Of a stretch of DNA of 64,000 nucleotides, positions 1 to 9,610 are shown piece by piece. The position numbers and the translations under genes were made by a program. Within the stretch, counting starts at the first letter, position 1. The number at the start of each line of letters is the position of its first letter. This DNA comes from Prochloron sp965198675 (GTDB taxonomy: Bacteria > Cyanobacteriota > Cyanobacteriia > Cyanobacteriales > Prochloraceae). The notes below the pieces were generated by a model. The model did not search any database and was not told the origin of the DNA. It worked only from the letters and a program-made list of their open reading frames with translations. Where the stretch lies: contig OZ240666.1 of the NCBI GenBank assembly GCA_965198675.1, positions 1,922,001 to 1,986,000 on the forward strand, in the 5' to 3' direction.

Positions 1-22
1 TGCTAGTTTGAACTAAAAGCCT

Positions 23-1489
23 TTACCTCTCATAAGGGGTTTTAATTCGTAACTCAAACTCACTCTGGTTTCCAAAAAACTGCTGCCCTTCTGGAAGATA
101 AACTAAGACCTTCTCTGGCCATTGTGACCAGTCGTAAGTTGATCCCGAAGGTGCAGACTCTACAATGGCTTTTGTTTGTCCTTCATAATCCATAATCCAG
201 TTAGAGGGGGCGATGTTTATGCCATATTTATCAGCCTTGGCTTTCAGACTATTAAAGACCGATAAGGGAGCACCAACATCAGTTGAAATTCCTGAAACTA
301 GTGAGAAGTCAAGGTTACTGGGGTCAGCAAAGATCTGAGAAACAAGCTCATTTCCACGAGGCAAATTTTTATCGCCCCCTACAAAGTAATTGTTTTCAGA
401 GGAGATAAAACTCTTAACGCCTTCTTTGGCAACGCTATAAGCAAGGTCTTCTGAGCTGACAACAACTGCATTATTGCGGGAGTTGATGTTAGAGCCTCCG
501 TTAATTCGCAAGCCTGTCGCTCTCCCATTGAGGGTTGAACCATTCATATAAAGCGTATTGTTTTCAATGGTAATATTATCTGTGTCTTTACTAGCAATTC
601 CTTTGCCGTTATACAAGTAGAAGCTATCTTTGATTAGATACCCACCCCTGTAGCTTCCATCGTTCACTTGAATCAGCGTCCCGGATCCTTCATCAATGGC
701 AAGCTCCGCAAATCCCTTGGAAGGAACTCGTGAGAAAATTCTGCTTTCAGATGCAAAAACCAAGTTTCTTTCAGACTTGATATTTTGACTAGTTGTATCA
801 TCGCTGGTGTTGGCATTAATCATACCGATGGCCGTTGTTCCCTTAGTTGACCACCATGCAGCGTTGTAAACGATATTGTCTGTAATATTGATGTAATCGC
901 CACCGTTGATAAAAATCGCACTACCTGTTGTGTCATGTACAACATTGTTTCTCACATTGATGTCGTGGCCTTTGATAACAATCCCATTGCCATTATAGAT
1001 TTTGCTACCAATCCACCAGTCAGCAAGTGCTTCCTTATAGGTTATTTGCTAGGCTGGGCCTTCAACTTCAAAGCCTTCAAAATTCAGATAATTCCCTTCC
1101 AAGCGAATGCCTTGGAACGAGTCAAACGCAAACTTTACCTTCTCATCTTCATAGGGTCTGATTGTGAGGTATTGCTTGCTTGATCCATTGCAGTCAACAA
1201 CTGGTATAGATCTATTATTTTTATCACCGCTACCATAGCCAGGATTTGAGTAAACACCACCACGAACATAAATAGTTTTAATTGTGCTTCCTGGTTTTAT
1301 GCGCTTACAGGCATCTTTGATGGTTGCAAAGGGACTATCTAGTGTCCCAGTGTTATTGGAGCTGCCATTTGTGGCTACATAAAAGGCTTCAGGCTTTTGG
1401 CCTTGTGATGTTGCAAATGCAACTCCTCCGGTAAACAACACCATCATTGCCAAAGTAAAGGTCTTACGTGCTGTGCAAATTCGCTTCAT
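23..1489 (-). pseudogene. Secreted right-handed beta-helix protein, interrupted by one amber codon
   Basis: Two open stretches, 1489-1052 and 1048-23, lie in the same frame, separated only by TAG at 1049-1051. Removing that codon gives about 487 codons. The N-terminus (MKRICTARKTFTLAMMVLF, then an Ala-rich cleavage region) is a signal peptide. The start of the mature part (FYVATNGSSNNTGTLDSPFATI) resembles the entry of DUF1565/pectate-lyase-like beta-helix proteins. The second half has spaced Asn and hydrophobic positions (NITDNIVYNAA, NITIENNTLYMNG) typical of parallel beta-helix coils. A likely role is a cell-surface or polysaccharide-acting protein; the substrate is unknown. TAG could come from CAG (Gln) by one change. 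An AGGAG-like RBS (AAAAGGAGAAAAAA) precedes the ATG. A leader shared with the hemopexin-like gene lies upstream at 1597-1750. Confidence 0.75.
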
Positions 1490-1596
1490 TTTTTTCTCCT
1501 TTTCCTGTTCTGTCTAGTTGTTTTCGCGTAACTGCTCACAGCAAAAGCTTGGAGCTTGTGGAGAATAAAGTGGCTGACAAGTTTGTCAAAACTTAG

Positions 1597-1750
1597 GTGG
1601 AGTAGTTACTTGTTAGTTTACATCTTTAAGGCGTTTTCATGGGGCAATTTCGGTGAAATTTTCCAGTTAGAGACATTTTTTTCAAAATCGACCCATAACT
1701 CAAAAAAAAAGCCTAAAAGGCAGGGCAATTTAGCAACAAAACTTTACAAA
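1597..1750 (-). promoter_or_regulatory. Conserved ~155-bp leader, copy 1 (upstream of the beta-helix gene)
   Basis: Read on the minus strand, this segment aligns almost end to end with 11988-12142 at roughly 80% identity by eye. It starts with TTTGTAAAGTTTTGTTGCTA, passes through CCTTTTAGGC and a T-tract, then CGATTTTGAAAAAA and TGAAAACG, and ends near AACTACT. Both copies point toward the start of a gene for a secreted protein. It may be a promoter or 5' UTR that co-regulates the two genes, or a mobile repeat. Confidence 0.7.
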
Positions 1751-2250
1751 TCCGCAGGGCCTGCTTCATCTCCCCTCGTGCCGAGTAGAGCAACTGACTA
1801 GAAAGAGCGCTGCGGTAAGCTTTCCTAGCACCCCTCACATCCCCCAAGGTCAACAATGCCCTCCCTTGCCAGTAATAATGGGACTTAGGGAAAACTTAAT
1901 GCCAGATATACCCCAAACCAGCTCGGTGACTGGTGAATAGGTCGATATTATCCGCCGCCAAGGTCAAAAAAGATTCCAAACAGCGAGACGAAGGAGAAAA
2001 ATATGAACCACGAAGAGCTATAATCGGGGTATAGCAATCCTATATGTTTCGTAAACAGTGTGCTGTGGGGTAGGGCAGATACCGGCGTGCTGCGAAGCAG
2101 ATCCCGGCTTTGCCGGGGTCGCGGCTATTCGGCAGTCAGCTCCAAACCTCCTATCTCTCAGTTTTACAGATTGCCAAAAAAAGATAACTAACTCATCCTA
2201 CTGTACAATGCTCTCAGAGGAATATCCTTGGTAACTGGTAACTGATAAAG
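1751..2250. other. Intergenic, no gene seen
   Basis: I see no credible coding frame here. There is a GC-rich palindromic patch around 2080-2135 (CCCGGCTTTGCCGGGG) and a short TAACTGG-type repeat just before LPOR at 2228-2245. Confidence 0.5.
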
Positions 2251-3216
2251 ATGGCACAAGAACGAACGCTAACAGTGGCAATTACGGGTGCTTCTTCCGG
2301 AGTCGGCTTGTATGCTGCCAAAGCTCTTGCTGAAAGGGGAAACTGGCATGTGGTGATGGCCTGTCGTAATTTAGACAAGGCCGCAAAAGTTGCTATGGAA
2401 GTGGGAATGCCCTCCGATAGCTACACAATATTGTATCTAGACTTGGCGAGTTTAGCGAGTGTGAGACAGTTTGTCAATGCCTTTAGAGCAACAGGCAGGT
2501 CTCTGGATGCTTTAGTTTGTAACGCTGCTATCTACATGCCTTTATTAAAGGAGCCGTTGCGAACCCCTGAAGGCTATGAGTTGACCGTTACCACTAATCA
2601 TCTTGGTCATTTTCTCCTCTGTAACCTCATGCTGGAGGATCTAAAGAACTCAACAGCAGCAGAAAAGAGGCTGGTGATTTTGGGAACCGTCACTCATAAT
2701 CCCGACGAACTTGGGGGTAAGATTCCGCCCCGTCCGGATCTCGGCGAGTTGAAGGGCTTTGCAGAGGGCTTTAAACCCCCCATATCCATGATTGACGGTA
2801 AGAAGTTTGAACCGGTAAAAGCCTATAAGGATAGCAAGGTTTGCAACGTGCTGACTATGAGGGAACTGCATCGGCGCTATCACGAATCAACTGGTATCAC
2901 CTTCAATTCCCTTTATCCCGGATGTGTGGCTGATACCCCCCTATTCCGCCACCACTATCCCTTGTTTCAAAAACTTTTTCCCTGGTTCCAAAAGAACATC
3001 ACCGGGGGGTATGTCTCTCAGGAGTTAGCTGGGGAGCGGGTTGCTGCTGTGGTGGCGGATCCTGAATATAGCCAATCCGGTGCCTATTGGAGCTGGGGTA
3101 ACAGACAAAAGAAAGGTCGCAAGTCTTTTGTGCAAAAGGTTTCTCCCCAAGCACGGGATGATGAAAAAGCAGAGCGTATGTGGGATTTGAGTGCCAAGTT
3201 GGTTGGCATTAGTTAA
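2251..3216 (+). CDS. por: Light-dependent protochlorophyllide oxidoreductase (LPOR)
   Basis: A 321-residue protein of the usual LPOR length. It catalyses the light-driven, NADPH-dependent reduction of protochlorophyllide to chlorophyllide in chlorophyll a synthesis, and acts on membranes. The N-terminal Rossmann motif is TGASSGVGLYAAKAL (about residues 11-25), followed by CNAAIYMPL and the SDR catalytic pair in YKDSKVCN (Tyr about 192, Lys about 196). The family-typical segment FNSLYPGCVADTPLFR follows. The start ATG is the first in frame after the upstream TAACTG repeat. The gene appears monocistronic and faces away from the beta-helix gene. The reading frame is intact. Confidence 0.97.
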   Translation: MAQERTLTVAITGASSGVGLYAAKALAERGNWHVVMACRNLDKAAKVAMEVGMPSDSYTILYLDLASLASVRQFVNAFRATGRSLDALVCNAAIYMPLLKEPLRTPEGYELTVTTNHLGHFLLCNLMLEDLKNSTAAEKRLVILGTVTHNPDELGGKIPPRPDLGELKGFAEGFKPPISMIDGKKFEPVKAYKDSKVCNVLTMRELHRRYHESTGITFNSLYPGCVADTPLFRHHYPLFQKLFPWFQKNITGGYVSQELAGERVAAVVADPEYSQSGAYWSWGNRQKKGRKSFVQKVSPQARDDEKAERMWDLSAKLVGIS

Positions 3217-3248
3217 TCTTCTGTAGGGACACGGCAGTGCTGTGCCCC

Positions 3249-3638
3249 TTAGTCACTGTTGCTACTATCTCTAGAGCCGAAGTAAAAACCAAGAGCTGTA
3301 CCAATTAAGCCTGTTTGAGCGGTTAGTATAAATGTTATTAAATCTTTAACTAAAGAGCTATTATTTTTCAAGGCCTCTGCTTTTTTTTCATCTACACAAC
3401 CTAGCATAAGTGTTAAGAGTAGAATCAATCTGAAACTAGCAGTTAAAGTGCCAGCAAGTATCTTGATTAAAAACGTCGCCAGCTGTGAGGGAGTTTCTTC
3501 TTGCTTTTCTTCAATTTTAAATTTGTTGTATGGGGATAAGTATTGAGATGGGGGTAAGTCTAGGGCATCATCGTAAAATGCCACTTTCTCTGAAGGAGGA
3601 ATAGTAGAGTCTTGGTTCTCTTCTGGTTCTATTGGCAT
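3249..3638 (-). CDS. Small membrane protein of unknown function
   Basis: A 129-residue protein I do not recognise. The N-terminal third is acidic and hydrophilic. Residues about 55-80 form one membrane segment (IKILAGTLTASFRLILLLT) and about 100-122 another (LITFILTAQTGLIGTALGF). It ends in a short polar tail, GSRDSSNSD. The Phe-Tyr-Phe-Gly-Ser ending after the second helix resembles small phage or plasmid membrane proteins, but that is weak. It starts 16 bases after the stop of the 58-residue gene at 3655-3831, so the two are probably co-transcribed. Confidence 0.6.
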   Translation of the reverse strand: MPIEPEENQDSTIPPSEKVAFYDDALDLPPSQYLSPYNKFKIEEKQEETPSQLATFLIKILAGTLTASFRLILLLTLMLGCVDEKKAEALKNNSSLVKDLITFILTAQTGLIGTALGFYFGSRDSSNSD

Positions 3639-3654
3639 ATTGCACCAACACTCA

Positions 3655-3831
3655 CTATAACAAAATCTCGTTAATAGATTTATCCGGGTTTTGAACTAAC
3701 AGTTTCCCTCTTTGGTAGGTCGTGAGATCCTGAAAATAAGCTGCGGTCACCACAGCTTTTTTAAGCGCCATTTCAGGAGTAAGACCTAGCTCTTGGGAAA
3801 GCCAATTGAGAAGATTAACTACCTGATACAT
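3655..3831 (-). CDS. 58-residue conserved-looking small protein
   Basis: A short frame that starts MYQVVNLLNWLSQELGLTPE and ends NPDKSINEILL. It is helical and soluble, with no signal peptide, and its codon use looks like that of its neighbours. I do not recognise the family; the size and helix pattern resemble accessory or antitoxin-like small proteins. It lies immediately upstream of the membrane protein at 3249-3638 on the same strand with a 16-base gap, which suggests a two-gene operon. Confidence 0.5.
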   Translation of the reverse strand: MYQVVNLLNWLSQELGLTPEMALKKAVVTAAYFQDLTTYQRGKLLVQNPDKSINEILL

Positions 3832-3923
3832 TTATGCGTCACAAAACGATATAAAAACGTAATGTGTAACAATAGCTTTTAAGTATTAATACTTAAAAGG
3901 AGGTATCCCTCAAAGCCAAAAAC

Positions 3924-4022
3924 TCGCGCAGAGGCGCGGAGGCACGGAGGATTTATAAACAAGCGCTTGAAACCCCTAGAGAACAGTGCTATCCTCTGCG
4001 CCTCTGTGTCTCTGTGAGCTTC
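3924..4022. repeat. Dispersed ~100-bp inverted repeat (CGCAGAGGCGCGGAGG family), copy 1
   Basis: The left arm CGCGCAGAGGCGCGGAGGC and the right arm CTCTGCGCCTCTGTGTCTCT are imperfect inverted repeats around a variable centre containing ATAAACA. Related copies are at 8270-8382, inside a coding frame, and 24208-24308. A partial relative, CAGAGCACGCAGAGTACGCA, lies at 10845-10870. The rest of 3832-4462 holds no gene that I can see. Confidence 0.8.
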
Positions 4023-5204
4023 TTTATTGTTTTTGGCGCTTTTATCGCTTTAACGTTGACTAAACGTTGACCAACTTTTTCCGCTCGGTTTCGGGCCAAA
4101 AGCACTCCCACCTAGCAAGTTTAATGGTCAAGCACGGTGCAATACCGATCAATTCAATTATAAATGCCCCTGAGTTTAATTGTCAAGGATATTTTTTCGG
4201 TCTCGGGAGATAACAAAATCACTCTTTATATCGTTAAGTGTCGTTATAGAGCGATTTAGTTCTGCTCTCTATCAATTTTAATCCTGGTTTTATCCAGGGG
4301 CAGCATACCCACAAAACGAGTCCCATGGCTCGAAATATTAGTGACACTGATTACAGAAGGATCTTGGCTGTTGACATTCCTTCTAATTTTACTAGACTTG
4401 GCCATGGCTACGAACTATCCTAACTAGATGATAACAAATATAGCATATCCCAAGAAGAATTCTCATGCAAATCGGTCCTCGGTGTAGGTTTTGATAGGTC
4501 TGGGTTTAACTGTCTGCCAAGGATAGCGGGGCTGAAGCTGGTTCAAGGGAAAACTGCTCAAACGCTTCTCAATGGTAGCTCTTTCCTCCTCAGTGAGTTC
4601 AAACATTTCGTAAATGGTTTCATCAATTTGAGCCAGAGTGGCCATAAAATCTGCCTCTACTTCCTGAAAGTTCGACCGTCGCTTTCGATATTCTTGCATC
4701 AATGCTGTATAGTCTTGGGGAATCAATAATTTTTGGATCGTCCCTCGGGAAATAGAAGCATTATTTTCAGCATTGAGTGTGAGCAGTTTATATACCAGTT
4801 CTCCTAAATCAGCATCCCCCAGCTCAAAGGAAAATACCCCAGCTTTGAGTAGATTCCCCTCCCAACTTAATGCTTCAACTTCCACGTCTTCAGGAGTCCA
4901 ATGAGTAAAATTAAGTCCTAAATGACGTTCCCTCAATATATACCGACTCCTTTGAATCCGAGTTTCCACTTCGGATAACAACCATTCATCGGGATTATTC
5001 TTAGCAGTTTTCCCTAATTCAGCTAAATCATGATAGCTATCTACTAATCGTTCTTCTAGATCAGGCAGCTCAATTCGCGTCCAAGGTAAAGACTCAAGGA
5101 TTCTGGGATGATGCTGGCTGGCACTTCCCTGGATTACACCAGAACGAAACCTCACTGATGCTAGAAAACGAATAACCTTACTGTTCAAGTAGCTGGCGAT
5201 CTGT

Positions 5205-5262
5205 GGTAACAGATCTGGCGGGCGGGGCACCTTAGTGCCCCATCCCCAGATCGCCTCTAATG
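5205..5262. repeat. In-frame repeat (GCGATCTGTGGTAACAGATC family)
   Basis: The segment CTGTGGTAACAGATCTGGCG with the following GGCGGGGC recurs, reversed, at 30752-30805 in an intergenic region. Here it codes part of the restriction-modification protein. Confidence 0.75.
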
Positions 5263-5384
5263 CTGGTCCGGATGGCTTCTGGAGCGCAACTAGGACGCTA
5301 TCGAGGACAGCTATGGAATAAGTATTATCAACAACAGCAGCTGTCGGTAATTGGACAATGTTGGCAACTGCGATAAATTTGTTT

Positions 5385-5435
5385 GGACCCACCCCCTTTC
5401 CCCCTCCCGGGAGGGGGTAGGGGTGGGTTCCTCCC
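5385..5435. repeat. GC-rich hairpin repeat (CCCTCCCGGGAGGGGG core), in frame
   Basis: CCACCCCC..CCCTCCCGGGAGGGGG..GGGTGGG is nearly palindromic. Relatives lie at 14903-14957, 16263-16308, 24440-24522, 31838-31884 and 40549-40595. Here it is translated as THPYPLPGGG inside the restriction-modification gene. Confidence 0.85.
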
Positions 5436-5835
5436 CACAGACTAAGTTTTTCATTAGGTTTTGCTCTCACAGCATCCAAATCCACCCATCCTGCTGGATC
5501 TCCATGGTATCCCACAGCTACACTACGTCCAGCAATCACTTGAATAGGTTGAGTTCCCATGGGTTCTGGGGTAACTTCTACTCCACCCCGCTGAATGCCA
5601 TAGGTCCACCAAAAAGGACGATTATTGCGGCTGAGTTGGGTCGCAACTACCTCCTTTAATTCCACTATATTGCTACCATTCCCGTTAGGATACAACTTCC
5701 GCAGAATTGGCACATCTTCAGAATGTAACAAAGGCAGCAGATAATCTCCCCACATCCCTTCTCGTGAATTACTGGGATGTGTAACTCGAGGACTGACGGA
5801 AGCAGCAAAGAAATCACCATAGGTTACTTTTGTCG

Positions 5836-5925
5836 ATCGCGCCAAGGCGCTAAGGCGCGAAGGTCCGCTGGCTTCTTCAATCTTATTCTTTGCGTCTTTG
5901 CGGCTTTGCGCGCTTTTTGTCGGTA
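5836..5925. repeat. In-frame repeat (GCCAAGGCGCTAAGGCGCGAA / CTTTGCGTCTTTGCGG family)
   Basis: Paired arms GCCAAGGCGCTAAGGCGCGA and TTTGCGTCTTTGCGGCTTTG flank a variable centre. Partial relatives are at 6486-6515 and 49703-49730. It is translated in frame inside the restriction-modification gene. Confidence 0.7.
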
Positions 5926-6388
5926 TTTCCTCGCTCCCCCAAGGGTCAGGAACATATAACTCAATCTCATCCTCTTCTTGAGCGGGGGTTTTCTCAATGA
6001 CTAACAACATGGGAATTCTACTGACATCCCAAACAGGTTTATCTGTAAACTCTAACCAGACCAACTTGCGCAAAGCGGCTTCCCTGCGGGGATAAAGCAG
6101 TTTCCAGACTTTGGCAGCTGCTTTAGAATTGGCGTAACCACCGCTAACCACCATCCCCAGAAAACCGCCATCAGCCAGGAATGAGGTTATGGCGCGATAG
6201 AGAAAGACCAAACCTGTATCGGCATTTTGTCCCCAAACCTCTTGCCACAATCCCTTCATCTCGGAACTATATTTCACCCGTTCCGCTCGGATATAGGGGG
6301 GGTTCCCCAGGATATATTGCCATTGCTCCCTATCCCTTTCTTCGGAACCAGGAGGTTCTTTAACAGTGGTAGATTCGTTAACAAAACC

Positions 6389-6785
6389 TCACGTTCGTTC
6401 CAAAATCTTCCAAACCTCGCGCCCACCGAGTAGGCGCAAAGGGACGCAATTACACCCCAACTGCCCGATAGCACCGTCTCCCTTAATTCCTTCGCTGTCT
6501 TTGCGTCTTTGCGTGACCAAATTTAAGCCAAAATAGTAGGATGCGTTACGCTTATTCGGCTAACCTCCGCTGCTAGCAGCGAGGGGGCTAACGCATCGTA
6601 CTACTCATTGTTAAAATGCCAATAATTGGGTATATTAGAAATATGGCGATAACCAAGCCGTTTTCCGGAACCGGATTCGAGCCGGTCTCAATAAAGAGCG
6701 GTCACTTTCTAAGTGACTGCATTGGGAGATACCCCCTCTACTAATTTATATTAGTAGTGCATTAGTTAATTTTTGTGCACATTTG
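6389..6785. repeat. Repeat-rich insertion splitting the restriction-modification gene
   Basis: The methyltransferase frame closes with TGA (6389-6391, minus strand) on one side and TAA just past 6786 on the other. The intervening ~400 bp contains a CTTTGCGTCTTTGCG repeat, a GTAGGATGCGTTA...TAACGCATC inverted repeat at 6537-6602 and a tRNA-like block at about 6660-6745. None of it codes for the missing enzyme part. I read it as accumulated repeat insertion. Confidence 0.7.
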
Positions 6786-8474
6786 TTAACTAAAATGTAT
6801 CGGTAAATAGCCTTTTCCCAGAATCCCCACAAGATCGTCATCTCGCAGCAAGCTGTTCAAGTTGTAGACATGAATCTTGGGGGGTTTGGCGGAAGGTTGG
6901 AGGCGCACCATAGCCCACATCAACTGAAAATGGCTGATAAAAGCAGCAAATGGGTTCAGATCGAACCCCCAAACATTGATTTGTAGTGAGTGACATACCT
7001 CCTCTGGAGCTAATCCTCTATCTTTGGCGTCTGACAGACATCGGTGAACGTACCGCACCAAAAAGGAACCGCTGCCACAAGCAGGATCCAGTAGTTTACC
7101 TTCTTCATGACTAAAGACGGTGTGATCCAGCAACCAATCTACAATTGAAATCGGTGTATAAAACTCTCCCAGTCGCTTTCTTTTGGCTGTGGGTAAAAAA
7201 GCTTGATAGATATCTCCTAAAATTTCTTCCGACAAACCGGAAAAGTCATAGGCATTAAATCGCAAAATCAATCGCTGCAATGGTTTATCTAACATCCCAT
7301 TGGTGCCATAGATCCAGTCAAAAACATTGGATTGAAAGGGTTCTTGGTATAACTTGCCTAGGTCTGTCCCTACTAATTTAACCAAAATACGGGCATCCCC
7401 GGTGAGGTGCTCCACAAAGGCTGCCCAATCCCCAGGACCACCGTTAGAAAGCCTTCGTTTTTTGGTTAATTGCAAATCTTCAACCAGTCTGAGAAAAAGA
7501 ACACGAGCAATGAGTACTGCCACAGAATCTGCTACAAATGCCTCCCGAATTCGCGCTCTTACTTGTTTCCCTTTGGTGCTCACTTCTCGCCCATATTGGT
7601 CTTCAAATCGAGGCAAAATGTCTTCCAATAAATGTCGATGAAAATCAAATTTACTTCTCAGACGCAGTATGGCACGACGTTGTGTGTCTCCCGCACCAGC
7701 TAAATTCCCTTCAATGTTTTGCTCCTCTTGCTGATAGTCTGCGTATTCCTTTTGTATCTTATCCATGGCTTTTTCCCCAGCTTGACTCAATTGGGCAAAA
7801 CTATGAAGTAAGTCTTGCTTTAGCCTGTCTAGGGTTTCGGGGGAATCAAGCTTTAGGTAGATATAAGGCAGCTTTCCCTCAATAAAGGTCTCCCATTGAT
7901 TGCTGTGTTCTGCTTGCTCGCCAGATATAAACTTTAGTTGTTCTTTTAATGCCTCAAATGTTGCTTTTGCTAAATCTAAGGGTACTTCAAATCCGGCTAC
8001 AGGTTCTCCTGTGGGCCAAACAATCCAAAGGTAATGAGGAGTTAAAAATAAAAGATAGCGAGTTAATCCTTCAATATATTTGCGTTTCTCATGCCACAGT
8101 TGGATGCGCCCAGCCTCAGTAGTTAGGGAGTCATCATCCTTTTTCAAATCCCCTACCACCCAAGCAATAGCATCAGTAGTGAGAAGTTTAATGTCTGGAT
8201 AGCCTCCCCCACTTTTATCTTCAGTGACTACCTGCTTCTTGGGATAGTCTAGTAAACCTGCTAAAAAATCCCGCGCGCAGAGGCGCGAAGGCGCGGAGGA
8301 TTGATAAACAGGCGTATTTGCCGCATTTGTTCTAGTCAAATCCTCTCTGCGCCTCTGAGGCTCTGTGAGCTTCCTTAGGTCTGGGTTGTAGGAACGCTCA
8401 GGTTTATCCCAATCCAACGCCAGCCACTTGGCTAAGGGGTTTAGTCTGCGGTTTTTGGACAAAATAACCTCCAT
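6786..8474 (-). pseudogene. N-terminal half of a type IIG-like restriction-modification enzyme
   Basis: 562 residues. The N-terminal domain has a PD-(D/E)XK-like pattern: GGGYPDIKLL followed by WVVGDLKKDD (about residues 87-115). A helical connector follows, then SAM-binding motif I (LLDPACGSGSFLVRYVHRC, about residues 460-478) and the family landmark IHVYNLNSLLRDDDL near the end. The frame then closes prematurely, and motif IV (NPPY) lies about 440 bp further on in the other half. The enzyme would have cut and methylated DNA as a single-chain Eco57I-like defence system. Residues about 31-66 are encoded by a copy of the dispersed repeat at 8270-8382, which did not break the frame. Confidence 0.75.
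8270..8382. repeat. In-frame copy of the CGCAGAGGCGCG inverted repeat
   Basis: The same element as at 3924-4022 and 24208-24308, with arms CGCGCAGAGGCGCGAAGGCG and CTCTCTGCGCCTCTGAGGC. It lies inside the restriction-modification frame and is translated as part of it. Confidence 0.8.
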
Positions 8475-8624
8475 GTAATCATCATAAGCTTATTAATATA
8501 TAGCACTTCGCGCTGGCGTATTTATACATTACATTTTGTTAAATAAATTTAATTTAAGTAAACTGGATGACGAAGGACACCTAAAGCGCTAAACTTGTGA
8601 TTATTGGTTGGACACCAAAATACA

Positions 8625-8970
8625 GTCAGCACCCCGCTCTAAAGAGACGGGGCTTCATGCCCTAGACATTTAGGTAGCTGACCAGCCTAAGTCCAAAGCG
8701 CGGACTACGTTATCGGCAAGAGTTAAAGTTCCTACCCTAGAATGCGTCGCTAGTTCTAGGCTCTAGAATCGGGTGATTAAACAGCTTTACGAGGGGTAAG
8801 GCAGTGTTGCCGGGAAAGTACCGACCGATAACTTTGGCGAAGCGCACTTTACCCTCGAAAGAGGAGTTAGAGGGGTTTATCCCCCTCCCCCCCTGGTGGG
8901 GGACGGCTAATAAATTAGCCGCGTCGAACTTCCTGGGCCACTTAAAAGATGGCGGTTTCCGTTCTCCCGC
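8625..8970 (+). ncRNA. Candidate structured non-coding element, copy A
   Basis: This ~350-nt stretch has no good frame but contains several short self-complementary blocks, such as CCCCGTC/GACGGGG-type arms and CTAGTTCTAGGCTCTAG. It shares ordered blocks with the minus strand of 40560-40965: GTCAGCACCCCGC, the identical 19-mer CTACGTTATCGGCAAGAGT, ACAGCT..GGGTAA.GC and GGGAA..TGGCGAAGC. Conserved blocks with divergent spacing suggest an RNA structure, or the non-coding end of an IS200/IS605-type element (omega-RNA-like). It ends just before the sigma factor gene and could supply its 5' region. Confidence 0.5.
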
Positions 8971-8980
8971 GAGGTTTTAG

Positions 8981-9610
8981 ATGAAAAACTTTTGGAAGTT
9001 GTGGGTGCAACATCAAGACTATCTTTATCAGCGCTGTCTGAGTTGGATGAAAGGCAACTCTACGGATGCCGAAGAAGCACTCAGTCGAGCCAGCATCAAA
9101 GCATGGGAGAAATGGCAAGACTACTCTGAGGAAATTGCTAACCCCAAAGCATGGTTAACTCGACTGATTTATAACCTCTGTATGGATATGCATCGAGAGC
9201 GCAGCAAAGAGGCTATAGGTATGGAGAGCATTGAAGAAATTGCTCTAGCGGATTTACCAGTCCTTGATGACGAGAGGAATCCTGCCATCAACGCCTTGCC
9301 TGCCAAAGTGCGTCTTCCTTTTATCCTTTGGTATGAACAGGAGATGTCCTACTCAGAAATTGCCCAACAACTCGCCCTCTCCCCTGAAAAGGTGCGAAAA
9401 CGAGTTCAGCAAGCACGAACCATTCTGAAAAAACAGCTCAACAAGTATTTTTCAGAGTTGGATGGCTCTTTTCCATCAGCTACCTGCTGCAAAACACCCA
9501 TAACTGCGGGGTGTACTCCAGACTCAATCGATTACAGGGTTACTGCCACATGTTTAGAAAGCCTATCACCTACATGGTACAGCTCACCCAGTTATCTGAG
9601 GTGGAGATGA
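8981..9610 (+). CDS. ECF-like sigma-70 family RNA polymerase sigma factor
   Basis: 209 residues. Region 2 is in residues about 10-85 (LYQRCLSWMKGNSTDAEEAL, then ASIKAWEKW and AWLTRLIYNLCMDMHRE). A region 4 helix-turn-helix is at about 105-150 (LPFILWYEQEMSYSEIAQQL then SPEKVRKRVQQARTILKK). Such a factor would direct RNA polymerase to a small regulon. The last ~45 residues (from GSFPSATCC on) look unlike a sigma factor. A GAGG element precedes the ATG. The stop overlaps the start of the TPR gene as ATGA at 9607-9610, so the two are translationally coupled. The partner may be a target or regulator. No anti-sigma factor is recognisable. Confidence 0.8.
   Translation: MKNFWKLWVQHQDYLYQRCLSWMKGNSTDAEEALSRASIKAWEKWQDYSEEIANPKAWLTRLIYNLCMDMHRERSKEAIGMESIEEIALADLPVLDDERNPAINALPAKVRLPFILWYEQEMSYSEIAQQLALSPEKVRKRVQQARTILKKQLNKYFSELDGSFPSATCCKTPITAGCTPDSIDYRVTATCLESLSPTWYSSPSYLRWR

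Larger units (their letters stand above)
4463..6388 (-). pseudogene. C-terminal half of a type IIG-like restriction-modification enzyme
   Basis: Open from 6388 to the stop at 4463. It begins with the methyltransferase motif IV context YILGNPPYIRAERVKYSS at about 6250-6315, then GGFLGMVVSGGYANSKA and a target-recognition-like region. The upstream half, with motif I, is at 6786-8474. About 400 bp of repeat-rich DNA now separates them, so the enzyme cannot be made as one chain. Three foreign segments lie inside this frame without breaking it: about 5836-5925 (SRKDAKNKIEEASGPSRLSA), 5385-5435 (THPYPLPGGGKG) and 5205-5262 (WGWGTKVPRPPDLLPQ). Each matches a dispersed repeat elsewhere in the window. 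The C-terminus (FELTEEERATIEKRL) is typical of the family. An internal ATG at 6277 could start a fragment, but activity is unlikely. Confidence 0.75.

Noticed and set aside
1556..1801. Plus-strand frame of 81 residues
   Set aside because: It lies over the shared leader, which aligns as non-coding DNA with 11988-12142.
6660..6745. Functional tRNA-Ser(AGA)
   Set aside because: T-arm and anticodon arm shapes are present, but acceptor and D-arms do not pair. I keep it only as a low-interest observation.
7354..7885. Antisense genes over the restriction-modification gene
   Set aside because: These frames are shadows of the coding strand with no domains.
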